Positions 9,684 to 17,531 of a DNA stretch of 64,000 nt are shown here, in pieces. Source of the stretch: a bacterium (lineage in GTDB: Bacteria; Cyanobacteriota; Vampirovibrionia; Obscuribacterales; Obscuribacteraceae); contig WGMS01000022.1 of the NCBI GenBank assembly GCA_016124935.1, forward strand, positions 74,647 through 138,646. Reading direction: 5' to 3'. Position 1 is the stretch's first letter; each line of letters begins with the position of its first letter. The notes below the pieces were generated by a model. The model made no database searches. It was not told the DNA's origin and worked only from the letters and a program-made list of their open reading frames with translations. The translations under genes were made by a program, and so were the position numbers.

Positions 9684-11030
9684 ATGAGCACCAGTGTCCT
9701 TTCACCAAATACCCGGTTGATGCCTGTTACGGCAGAGATCTCGCCCGAGCATCATTTGATGCTGGGCGGTTGCGATACGGTCAAGCTGGCGGAGCGCTGG
9801 GGCACGCCGCTCTGGGTGATGGATTACGACACTATAAAGGCTTCGGCCGAGGCCTTGAAGGCGGGGCTGGCTGTTTATCCGGGTGCTAAGGCGCTTTATG
9901 CCGGTAAAGCTTTCATGTGTCTGGCCATTTGCAAGCTGGTCCGGGAGCTGGGTCTGGGTCTGGATGTCGTCTCCGAAGGAGAGCTTTTCACAGCGCTAAG
10001 GTCAGGATTTCCGAACGACGATATCTATCTGCACGGCAATAACAAGTCACCGGCAGAGCTTATCATGGCGGTAGAGAATTCCGGGGTGACCATTATCGTC
10101 GACGGCTTCCAGGAGCTGGATTCGGTTATCGAGATCGCCTCTGCCCGGGGCTTACGTGCAAGAATTATGGTCAGGGTGACTCCCGGGGTCGAGCCTGAAA
10201 CCCACGAATATATCAAGACCGGCCAGTTCGACAGCAAGTTCGGAATCAGCCTGGAGCAAGTGATTCCCTTTGTCGAACGGGTGGTTCGGAGTGAGGAGCA
10301 CCTGGAATTCCGGGGCATTCATGCCCATATCGGTAGCCAGTCGATGGCTATGGAGCCTTATCTGAAGCTGGTGGATATCCTTGCCGAAACCGTAGCCGAG
10401 ATCAAAAACAGGCTCGGTCGGGAGATAGACTATTTGAATCTGGGCGGCGGTCTGGGAATTGTCTATACCGAAGCGGATCAGCCTATTCCTCTATTTGATT
10501 GGTCCAGGGCAATGGCTGAAAGAGTGCTGGATGTATTTGCCCGGCTGGGTCTGAAGCAGCCTCAGCTGCTGGTGGAGCCGGGTCGGTCCGTGGTTGGCAC
10601 TGCCGGAGTAACGCTCTATCGAGCCGGTCAGGTCAAGAATTTTGAGAGTGGAAAGAGAGCCGTGGCGCTTGATGGTGGAATGGCTGATAATCCCCGCCCC
10701 GCTACTTATAACGCCCGCTACACCTCGGTCATAGCCAGCAGAATGAACGAGAGCGAAGCTGATTCTCCGGTGGATCTGGTCGGCAGATTTTGTGAATCTG
10801 GAGATATAATCATAAAAGGTGCAGGGATACCTGCAGAAACCGGCGATTTGATCGCGGTTTTCTCCACCGGCGCCTATAACTACAGCATGTCCTCCAACTA
10901 CAACAGGACTGGAAAACCGGCATGCGTATTGGTTAAGGACGGCAAGTCGGAGCTGATAATCGAAAGAGAGTCTCTGGATGATCTGGTCAGACAGGATCGA
11001 ATTCCCGACTTTCTCAACTTCAACTCTTAA
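9684..11030 (+). CDS. lysA: diaminopimelate decarboxylase
   Basis: LysA decarboxylates meso-diaminopimelate to L-lysine with PLP, the last step of lysine synthesis. The 448-residue protein is an alanine-racemase-type barrel with the PLP lysine in YAGKAF (Lys75), HAHIGSQ, the phosphate-binding GGGLG, EPGRSVVG and the CESGD active-site motif. The start is placed at ATG 9684 because the following LSPN...GGCD...LxxxxGTPL region aligns with the N-terminus I recall for cyanobacterial LysA; an in-frame start at 9633 is possible. The next gene is cdaA, the order seen in cyanobacteria. Confidence 0.94.
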   Translation: MSTSVLSPNTRLMPVTAEISPEHHLMLGGCDTVKLAERWGTPLWVMDYDTIKASAEALKAGLAVYPGAKALYAGKAFMCLAICKLVRELGLGLDVVSEGELFTALRSGFPNDDIYLHGNNKSPAELIMAVENSGVTIIVDGFQELDSVIEIASARGLRARIMVRVTPGVEPETHEYIKTGQFDSKFGISLEQVIPFVERVVRSEEHLEFRGIHAHIGSQSMAMEPYLKLVDILAETVAEIKNRLGREIDYLNLGGGLGIVYTEADQPIPLFDWSRAMAERVLDVFARLGLKQPQLLVEPGRSVVGTAGVTLYRAGQVKNFESGKRAVALDGGMADNPRPATYNARYTSVIASRMNESEADSPVDLVGRFCESGDIIIKGAGIPAETGDLIAVFSTGAYNYSMSSNYNRTGKPACVLVKDGKSELIIERESLDDLVRQDRIPDFLNFNS

Positions 11031-11073
11031 TCGTAGCATCCCTGTTCTCTGACAATCTTCTCGAGCGAGGTCG

Positions 11074-12078
11074 ATGAATTATTTCCAACAGCTCTGGAGC
11101 AATGTCAACGGGGAGTTCGATCTCCATGTTCTCTGGTTCTTCATTTCGATGAGTGTTCAGGTCGCGATCATCAGCTACGCGGTGATCTGGGCCTGGAAGA
11201 GAATCGTAGGCAGTCAGGCGGAGCGCCTGGTAAAAGGCGTGTTGGTGCTTGCTTCGATCTGGGGGATGGCTTCTATTCTCCAGTTCGACCTGATTACATA
11301 TCTTTTGCAGACTATCTTCCCGGTGGCGGTTCTGGCTCTGGTAATTATTTTTCAGCCTGAGTTGAGAAGGGGGCTGGGTCATCTGGGAAAGGTCAACACT
11401 CTGCGTTTTGATTTCTCGCTTACCGGCCTCGAGCAGGTGCAGTTGGAAAGGGATGTCGAGCAGATCATCGTTGCCGTGCGCGAATTGTCTAGATCCAAGA
11501 CAGGAGCGCTTATCGTAATCGAGCCCATGCACGGAGAGCGAGACTATGTCAGCCCGGGCACCACGGTGAATGCCGACATCTCCACCACGCTTCTGCTGAC
11601 CATCTTTTTCGATAAGTCACCGCTCCATGATGGTGCGGTGGTAATTCGAAAAAACAAAGTGGTCGCCGCCGGCGTGATCCTGCCGATGACAGATGATCCT
11701 GAGTTGAGTTATCGTTACGGAACCAGGCACCGAGCCGCGATCGGTCTTTCTGAGACCTATGACGGTCTTTGTATAGTGGTGTCGGAGGAGACAGGCGCCA
11801 TTTCTGCGGCCAGTCGGGGAATGCTGGCTCGTTATCGTGAGGCCGAGGATCTGAAAGATCCGATCAAATATCTCTACACCCAGGGGATGGAGTCTAAAAA
11901 TACCGAGCACGCCAACTACTTTCTCAATCTCTTTACGAAGACCAGGAAAGAGGCTGATGAGGCCGATGGATCTGATACTACCAGTGGTGAGGCTGCCGCT
12001 TCTGTCGAGTCCGGCGATGAAGAACCCCGGGGAAAGAGCGAGGCTGACGGTAGAGACCCTGATCCCGTCAGCGTATAA
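11074..12078 (+). CDS. cdaA: diadenylate cyclase, CdaA type
   Basis: CdaA condenses two ATP into cyclic di-AMP, a messenger controlling osmolyte and potassium balance. Three N-terminal membrane helices (about residues 18-40, 52-68 and 72-93) lead into the DAC domain. Both catalytic motifs are intact: Asp186-Gly-Ala and Arg218-His-Arg. The last ~60 residues are an acidic, Ser/Glu-rich tail not needed for catalysis. GAGCGAGG precedes the start. Its stop is 1 bp from the pyrF stop on the other strand, so the two transcripts converge. Confidence 0.95.
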   Translation: MNYFQQLWSNVNGEFDLHVLWFFISMSVQVAIISYAVIWAWKRIVGSQAERLVKGVLVLASIWGMASILQFDLITYLLQTIFPVAVLALVIIFQPELRRGLGHLGKVNTLRFDFSLTGLEQVQLERDVEQIIVAVRELSRSKTGALIVIEPMHGERDYVSPGTTVNADISTTLLLTIFFDKSPLHDGAVVIRKNKVVAAGVILPMTDDPELSYRYGTRHRAAIGLSETYDGLCIVVSEETGAISAASRGMLARYREAEDLKDPIKYLYTQGMESKNTEHANYFLNLFTKTRKEADEADGSDTTSGEAAASVESGDEEPRGKSEADGRDPDPVSV

Positions 12079-12079
12079 G

Positions 12080-12826
12080 TTATGAAGAAGCCAGCGCTTC
12101 TTCCATCTCTTCCACTACCCGGGCGGCAGCGTCCTTTTTATTCACCGCACCGGTAATCGGCCGGCCCACCACCAGGTAGTCGGAGCCGTTCTTGATGGCC
12201 TGGGATGGGGTGACGATTCGGGCTTGATCGTCGGTGGATGCCCAGTCAGGGCGAATGCCAGGGGTGACGATTACGAAATCCGGACCTAGAGAAGCTTTTA
12301 TTAATCGTGCTTCCCTGGCAGAGGCGACTACCCCGTCGAGACCGGCTTGCTTTGTCAGGGTGGCTAGCTTGACGACATGGTCTTCCACCGGGATGCTTAC
12401 GGATAGCTCATTTTTAAGAGCGTTTGCATCCACGCTGGTCAGGACTGTCACCGCTATTAGTATCGGCTTGTCTATCTTGCTCTTTTCGGCTTGATCTCGA
12501 ACGGCATCCGCTGCGGCTTTCATCATGGCGAGACCGCCGGATGCATGGATGTTGAGCATGGCGATTCTTTGAGCTGCTATATTGGCGGCTGCCCGGGCTA
12601 CGGTGTTGGGAATGTCCATGAACTTGCCGTCGAAGAAGACCTTGATCGTCTCCTTCTCTATGAGGTCGAAGACTTTTGTGCCCGAATGGGTGAAGAGTTC
12701 GAGTCCGACCTTGAACATGCCGGTATGGTCACGAAGTTCGTCGATCAGTCTTTTTGCCGTATCCAGGTCTGAGGTATCGAGGGCGACAATGAGCTTGTCT
12801 TTAGCCTTCAAGGACGATTTGAGCAT
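12080..12826 (-). CDS. pyrF: orotidine 5'-phosphate decarboxylase
   Basis: PyrF makes UMP from OMP in pyrimidine synthesis. The 248-residue length is normal. The catalytic D-x-K-x-x-D tetrad segment is DGKFMDIPNTV (Asp66, Lys68, Asp71), and the phosphate-binding PGIRP and VVGRPIT loops are near the C-terminus. Gly replaces the usual Leu between Asp66 and Lys68, a minor change. It follows rpmE on the same strand but a terminator-like hairpin separates the two. Confidence 0.96.
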   Translation of the reverse strand: MLKSSLKAKDKLIVALDTSDLDTAKRLIDELRDHTGMFKVGLELFTHSGTKVFDLIEKETIKVFFDGKFMDIPNTVARAAANIAAQRIAMLNIHASGGLAMMKAAADAVRDQAEKSKIDKPILIAVTVLTSVDANALKNELSVSIPVEDHVVKLATLTKQAGLDGVVASAREARLIKASLGPDFVIVTPGIRPDWASTDDQARIVTPSQAIKNGSDYLVVGRPITGAVNKKDAAARVVEEMEEALASS

Positions 12827-12851
12827 CTTGATTCACTCTCCGTAGATGAAG

Positions 12852-12877
12852 CAAAACCTGACAATTTGATTGCCAGG
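12852..12877 (-). terminator. intrinsic terminator after rpmE
   Basis: On the minus strand a 9-bp stem (CCTGGCAAT / ATTGTCAGG, one G-U pair) with loop CAA is followed by TTTTG. It lies between the rpmE stop and the pyrF start and should end the rpmE transcript. Confidence 0.65.
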
Positions 12878-12911
12878 TTGAAAGCCGCTTTGCGTGTCGA
12901 TATTGTTCGGA

Positions 12912-13133
12912 CTAGCCGGTTTTGGCTTCTTTCTTGTCCTGGCGATAACGCTTCATGAAGCGATCTACCCGACCTTCGGTATCCACAATCTTCTGCTGAC
13001 CGGTGTAGAACGGGTGGCAGGCACTGCAGATCTCGACACGAATCGTTGTAACGGTGGAGCCCAGTTGTACTTCGCCGCCGCAAACGCAGCTGGCTACAAC
13101 CTCATGGTACTCCGGATGAATTCCTTCTTTCAT
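12912..13133 (-). CDS. rpmE: 50S ribosomal protein L31
   Basis: A 73-residue ribosomal protein of the zinc-binding L31 type: four cysteines in CVCGG and [10 protein letters not shown], plus the conserved MKEGIHP N-terminus. The start is set at ATG 13133; an upstream in-frame extension carries no family sequence. GGAAAA lies just upstream. The zinc form suggests no special adaptation to zinc starvation for this copy. Confidence 0.96.
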   Translation of the reverse strand: MKEGIHPEYHEVVASCVCGGEVQLGSTVTTIRVEICSACHPFYTGQQKIVDTEGRVDRFMKRYRQDKKEAKTG

Positions 13134-13230
13134 TTTTCCAAACCAGATGGGTGTTTCTACTGATAAGGAACCGATCATATCAAACAATTACAGGCTATAT
13201 ATTCTCGGGAGCCGGTTTGTAAGGTTCTTT

Positions 13231-13259
13231 AACTTAGGAGGATTTAAGCTGGTTGTCAA
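13231..13259 (-). promoter_or_regulatory. candidate rpmE promoter
   Basis: A perfect TTGACA (13254-13259) is followed after 17 bp by TAAGTT (13231-13236), a weak -10. It lies about 100 bp before rpmE. The -35 match and spacing are strong; the -10 is poor. Confidence 0.42.
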
Positions 13260-13275
13260 AGGGTCATGTCCGGGC

Positions 13276-13824
13276 TCAATTAATCGGTTGTTTGATCTCG
13301 AGACCGTCGAACTGGTTTGCCGAAAGTCTCTCCCCCTCGACGCTCAAATAGACCTTGGAATCACCTGCTACCCGGGTGACAGTTCTGGATAGCTGATCCA
13401 ATCTGGTCTGAATAGAGGTCGGCCCGCCGCCGGCTGTGAAGCGCTTGGAGAGGTTGAGCTCTATCTTCTCACCATCCTTTTCGATACCAAGAAGGATGGT
13501 GCCCCTGGGAATTTCTGATGATATTCCTTTACTGCTTTCTTCTTCGTCAGGGCCCATGAGCAGTTCGCTGACAGCGGCTTCCACCGGGTCGCTTCCTGTT
13601 TTTGGTCGCGGTACTTCGACCAGCTCCAACTCTTCTCCTTTTGCTTTTACGAACCAGACGGTCAGGCCTTTTTTCTTCTTCTCTCTTTTGGTCTGGGTCT
13701 CACTCGAGGAAGTGTCGGCGTTTTTTGTGACACAGGATATCGTCAAAAATGGAGTGAGGCTTATTAAAATCGCTATCGTGAACAGCTTCCTGGTTGTTTT
13801 TGAGGAATTGGAGGGAAGAGTCAT
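13276..13824 (-). CDS. GerMN-domain lipoprotein
   Basis: A 182-residue protein with a signal peptide ending in LTISC, so Cys31 is a likely lipidated residue. The remainder (about residues 53-175) matches the GerMN/sporulation-and-spore-germination domain pattern: VEAAVSELLMGP, then a GTxLLGIxxxGxxIELNLS strand pair and a QTRLDQLSRTVT helix. The domain occurs widely in non-sporulating bacteria, often in envelope lipoproteins, so it does not imply sporulation. It sits between rpmE and the DUF2993 gene, all on the minus strand. Confidence 0.82.
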   Translation of the reverse strand: MTLPSNSSKTTRKLFTIAILISLTPFLTISCVTKNADTSSSETQTKREKKKKGLTVWFVKAKGEELELVEVPRPKTGSDPVEAAVSELLMGPDEEESSKGISSEIPRGTILLGIEKDGEKIELNLSKRFTAGGGPTSIQTRLDQLSRTVTRVAGDSKVYLSVEGERLSANQFDGLEIKQPIN

Positions 13825-13857
13825 GGTGGCTTCTTTTCGTTCCTTTCTTGTCTGCTT

Positions 13858-14763
13858 CTATTTAGACTGAGCGAGCTTTGGTGCTGGTACCAGAATCAGT
13901 TCTCCCTGACCGGAGACATTTTTCTCTTCGACGGCGAATTTAGACAGGCGGAAAGCATGGGTGGTTCTATCATAACGTCCGAAATCGACTATCGGGTTGA
14001 TCAAATCTTCTACAAAACTGGCAAATTTCTCCGGCTCGACTATGTAGGGACAATCTACTACGAGATTATCCACCATTATGCGTTGATTCCCTTCTAATAA
14101 CGGTTTGCCGGTAATAATTATCGGTACACCGGTGTCGGGAGCACCACCCCTGGTTATGAGGTTGCCCTTGATTACCAGTTGGTTCTCTTCAATGGTGACA
14201 TCGGGATCGGTTATATCCAGTTGTTGTTCACCCAGGCCGGGCAGATCTAGTTTGAGCCCCCGGAGCGAGGAGATTACCTTCTTGCTGGCAAGCGCTCTGG
14301 TGACATCCCTCTGGCTTACATCCCCTTCTACGTTGATGGCGAGCGGTGCTTTCATATAAGAGCCCTGTTCTCTTCTCAGTGAAAACCAGGTCGGCGTTTT
14401 TGTGTTCAGCTCCACCCTCGAAATAGGCACGCCTTCCAGTTTCGCTTCTGAAAGCAGAATGTCGGCGGACTTGACCTTGCCAGCCAGTAGATCGGTAAGG
14501 CTGTAAGTCTTGATGCGGACTTTTACATCACCACCGACCTGTCGTTTGATCACATACTTCATCACCTGATTGCTTATCACTTCGGTGAGGAAGTTGATTC
14601 CCGTGTAGCGTTGAAATCCCCTGCTCCACTTGTTGCCGATTGCAAAAGAGGGTTTTATCTCTTCTTTGTTCTTCGGGCTATTTGCTACTGCAGGTGGTGC
14701 TTGAGCCACCATAAGCAAAATCGCCAGCGCTGCTATTTTTTGTACCTTAAGCACGGTTCTCAT
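13858..14763 (-). CDS. DUF2993 (LmeA-like) secreted protein
   Basis: A 301-residue protein with a clear Sec signal peptide (positively charged start, hydrophobic core, AVANS-type cleavage site near residue 27). The body has the DUF2993 pattern of alternating strands (VKSADILLSEAKLEGVPIS, VTRALASKK, a PGLGEQQLDI segment). The family is common in cyanobacteria and actinobacteria and is thought to bind lipid or act in the envelope. The start is placed at ATG 14763 because the upstream alternative is a TTG at 14802 with no ribosome site and would spoil the signal peptide. Confidence 0.8.
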   Translation of the reverse strand: MRTVLKVQKIAALAILLMVAQAPPAVANSPKNKEEIKPSFAIGNKWSRGFQRYTGINFLTEVISNQVMKYVIKRQVGGDVKVRIKTYSLTDLLAGKVKSADILLSEAKLEGVPISRVELNTKTPTWFSLRREQGSYMKAPLAINVEGDVSQRDVTRALASKKVISSLRGLKLDLPGLGEQQLDITDPDVTIEENQLVIKGNLITRGGAPDTGVPIIITGKPLLEGNQRIMVDNLVVDCPYIVEPEKFASFVEDLINPIVDFGRYDRTTHAFRLSKFAVEEKNVSGQGELILVPAPKLAQSK

Positions 14764-14860
14764 GGAGTGGACCTGATCTTTCCTGAGTTGGAAGCTTAGC
14801 AAAAATGGACCGAGCTTGTCTTAAGTCGATTAAATTGGAGTGTATAAAGATTGGAGGGCT

Positions 14861-15703
14861 CTACCTGCCGCCTTTACCTTTATCGTCTTTTTGTGAGCGC
14901 ATCTTCTCGGAAAGTGCTTCTTTGAGCAGCTCGTTCTGTCTGAGTAGCGCTTTCAAATGCTCGTTGGCGATGGCCAGCTCCGCTTGCAGCTCTGCCACGG
15001 TCTGTTCGTGGCTTACGCCAGTTACCGGATCACGGCCTGGAACTTTGGGCAGAAGCACATAACCGTGCTGTACCGCTTTCAAAGCCGCCGCTGTTCTGGT
15101 TGGAACCTTGAGCTTGGCGAGAATGCATTCGATGTGCTTCTCCACGGTTCTGAGCTTCATATCGAGCTCTTCGGCTATCTCCTTATTTCTGAGATCGAGG
15201 CGAATCAGGACTTCGATTTCGCGGTCGGTGAGATTACTGTTCGGGGCGCTGGCCGAAGGCTGTTGCTTGACGAGCTGGGTGATTTTAGGATCACAGTAGG
15301 GCAGTCCGCGGGTAACCTGCTCTATCGCCGCGAAAAGCGTCCGGGGACCGGAACTTTTCAGGCAGAATCCTCTGGCTCCGGCTCGCATGAGCTGGTTATG
15401 GTATTTTGTGGCGTGATAAGAGTCGGTCAGGACCAGGACATTTGAGTTCGGAAACTCCTGGCTGACGCGGCGGCATACTTCCACACCATTGAGAACATCT
15501 AGATCGACGTCGAGAATGATAAAGTCGGGTCTCAGTTGTCGAATGATCTCGCAGGCGGACATGCCATCGGCGGCTTCGGCTATTATTTCCACCACTTCCG
15601 AAACTACTCTTTTTAAGCCGAAGCGAATCAATTCGTGACGTTCGCACAACACTGTGCGAGGTCTGAATACCGTAGGGCGCATTGGTGGAAGCGATGGATC
15701 CAA
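14861..15703 (-). CDS. NarL/FixJ-type response regulator with C-terminal coiled coil
   Basis: A 280-residue regulator. The receiver (about residues 15-130) keeps the phosphoacceptor Asp in IILDVDL, the Thr in VLVLTDS and the Lys in FCLKSS, but the N-terminal acidic pair reads Glu-Arg instead of Asp-Asp. A LuxR-type helix-turn-helix (about residues 157-218, LTDREIEVL to VQHGYV) binds DNA. The last ~50 residues form a leucine-rich coiled coil (AELQAELAIANEHLKALL...), an unusual addition that may mediate oligomerisation. No histidine kinase is nearby. Loss of one metal-binding acid may weaken phosphorylation. Confidence 0.88.
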   Translation of the reverse strand: MDPSLPPMRPTVFRPRTVLCERHELIRFGLKRVVSEVVEIIAEAADGMSACEIIRQLRPDFIILDVDLDVLNGVEVCRRVSQEFPNSNVLVLTDSYHATKYHNQLMRAGARGFCLKSSGPRTLFAAIEQVTRGLPYCDPKITQLVKQQPSASAPNSNLTDREIEVLIRLDLRNKEIAEELDMKLRTVEKHIECILAKLKVPTRTAAALKAVQHGYVLLPKVPGRDPVTGVSHEQTVAELQAELAIANEHLKALLRQNELLKEALSEKMRSQKDDKGKGGR

Positions 15704-15873
15704 AAGTTGTCTCCGGAGTTATCCTCGAGTCGAGAATATCTTACTAAATATTTTCACGCAGTAATTGTAGCAATGCCTTACTTATCTTCCAGTACTTTCG
15801 CATCTTTTGTTTAAATTGGAAAGCAGGGTTGATAAATGATTCTGATAGTGAATGCGGCAAATAATATATCCGG

Positions 15874-15902
15874 TTGCCGGAGAGCTGCGGGGTAAATATG
15901 CT
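15874..15902 (+). promoter_or_regulatory. candidate promoter of the TPR-RDD gene
   Basis: TTGCCG (15874-15879) and TATGCT (15897-15902) are spaced by exactly 17 bp, within the divergent region between the response regulator and the TPR-RDD gene. Confidence 0.35.
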
Positions 15903-15916
15903 TACAATGCATATCC

Positions 15917-17383
15917 ATGGCTTTGCCGAGTCTTTTTAAATTATTTGATATTCTTAAATCTTTGCTCCTGACAATCCCGGTTTCCGGGCGGATAAATTCT
16001 TCGATGGCCACGGGCGGATCCAATCAGTTGAAATCTTCTACCCTCGGTCTTTCTGCCCTGGTCTGTGTGTTGCTGTTGAGATTCGACCAGGCCGAGAAGC
16101 TCTTGACCAGAGCGATTGAAGCAGCGGATCAATTGCCTTACAACTATGGTTTGAGGGCCTATGTCCGAATTCGGCTGGAAGATTATGCAGGCGCAATCGA
16201 AGATGCCACCGTTAAAATCACCCTGAGACCCGATGATGCCTCATCCTATGCACTCAGGGCCTGGGCTCGTTATTGTCTGGATCAGTACGCAGAGGTTGTG
16301 CAAGATGTGGAAGCATCGCTGGCTATCGCTCCTGAACGGAGAACCTTTTATCAGGACAGTTTGAGATTGATAGATTCCTATCAGAATCTCGGCAGAGACC
16401 GTGAAGCGATCGAATTTTGCGAGGAGCTTATTGAGCTGTCCCGTTTCGATTATTTCACTCTTGAACTTCTGGTGCGCCAGGCCTCATCGCATATGAATCT
16501 CGAAGACTACGAAGAGAGTCTCAAGTCTCTCGACAGGGCATTTCCCCTGGCCGGTCGATCCGACAGGGCCGAATTGCATCGGCTCAAGAGCGATGTGCTC
16601 GAATTGATGGGGAAAGACTCGCTTGCCGAAGAGGAGAAATCAAGGCACCAGGAGCTTAAATTGTTCCAGGCCCGTCTGACGGAGTGGGTGCCGGCTTCTC
16701 CGACAAGAAGATTGCTGGCTAATTTCCTAGATGCTTTGATTCTGGCTACGACAGTTAGTCTGGTTCTTGGGATTTTGATACTGCTATCGAGTTTTGTCTT
16801 CTATTCGAATCAAATGGCGGATTTTGATATGGTATCGTTAATGGTGCCTTACCTTCTCTCCATTTTCCTACTTTCTTTCATAGATTCTTTTATCGTGTTT
16901 TTAATTCCGGCTCTTCTTCTTCTAGTGCTGTGGAATATTTCTCTGACTTCGACTCCAGCCTGGCAGGGACAGTTTCTCTCGGCTGCGGTGTTACTGTTTC
17001 TATTCTCTTCCGCTCAGGCTTACACTATGCTTTTCGAAGCCTCTTCTCTTCAGGCTACACCGGGTAAGTTCTACCTGGGTTTGAGAGTGACCGACAACGA
17101 AGGCGAAATCGTAAGCCTTCATAGAACCGCCTGGAGACACCTTCTCAAGACGATTCCCTCGGTGCTTGCGGTTTCGATCACAGCCGCTTTCTTTTTCGTT
17201 ATAGCTTATGACCTGCATCTGTTCTTGAAAGTAATATGTATTTTGTTCCTGGCCGCTATGGCAGGTCTTCTCTGGGCGGCCGCTTTCCGGCCCGGGCTGC
17301 ACAATTTGTTTACCGGAGCGACAGTCAGCGATGTGCGCCTATATGGCGCCCTTTCAAAACAGTTTGGTCTGTTTCGCAATTAG
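15917..17383 (+). CDS. TPR-RDD fusion membrane protein
   Basis: A 488-residue protein with TPR-like helices over about residues 50-245 (units at LLTRAIEAADQLPYNYGLRAYVR, YAGAIEDATVKI and YEESLKSLDRAF) followed by an RDD-type membrane domain: SPTRRLLANFLDALIL, several hydrophobic segments (about residues 262-430), the TPGKFYLGLRV signature and a final LHNLFTGATVSDVR. RDD proteins are poorly characterised and some act in ion transport. The TPR part should face the cytoplasm. Start is uncertain: ATG 16004 is a second option, since a promoter at 15874-15902 would leave almost no leader for 15917. Confidence 0.78.
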   Translation: MALPSLFKLFDILKSLLLTIPVSGRINSSMATGGSNQLKSSTLGLSALVCVLLLRFDQAEKLLTRAIEAADQLPYNYGLRAYVRIRLEDYAGAIEDATVKITLRPDDASSYALRAWARYCLDQYAEVVQDVEASLAIAPERRTFYQDSLRLIDSYQNLGRDREAIEFCEELIELSRFDYFTLELLVRQASSHMNLEDYEESLKSLDRAFPLAGRSDRAELHRLKSDVLELMGKDSLAEEEKSRHQELKLFQARLTEWVPASPTRRLLANFLDALILATTVSLVLGILILLSSFVFYSNQMADFDMVSLMVPYLLSIFLLSFIDSFIVFLIPALLLLVLWNISLTSTPAWQGQFLSAAVLLFLFSSAQAYTMLFEASSLQATPGKFYLGLRVTDNEGEIVSLHRTAWRHLLKTIPSVLAVSITAAFFFVIAYDLHLFLKVICILFLAAMAGLLWAAAFRPGLHNLFTGATVSDVRLYGALSKQFGLFRN

Positions 17384-17531
17384 CTTAAAAGCATTTAATG
17401 CCGGCATGGGAAATCTACGAAACCCCGGGGAAATCCCCCAATAGACTCCGACTCCCCGCAGTATTACCTTGGAAGGTGACCGGCAGCGCTGAAGACGGCG
17501 CTGACCAGAAATCCGAGGTTTCTTTAGCCAC

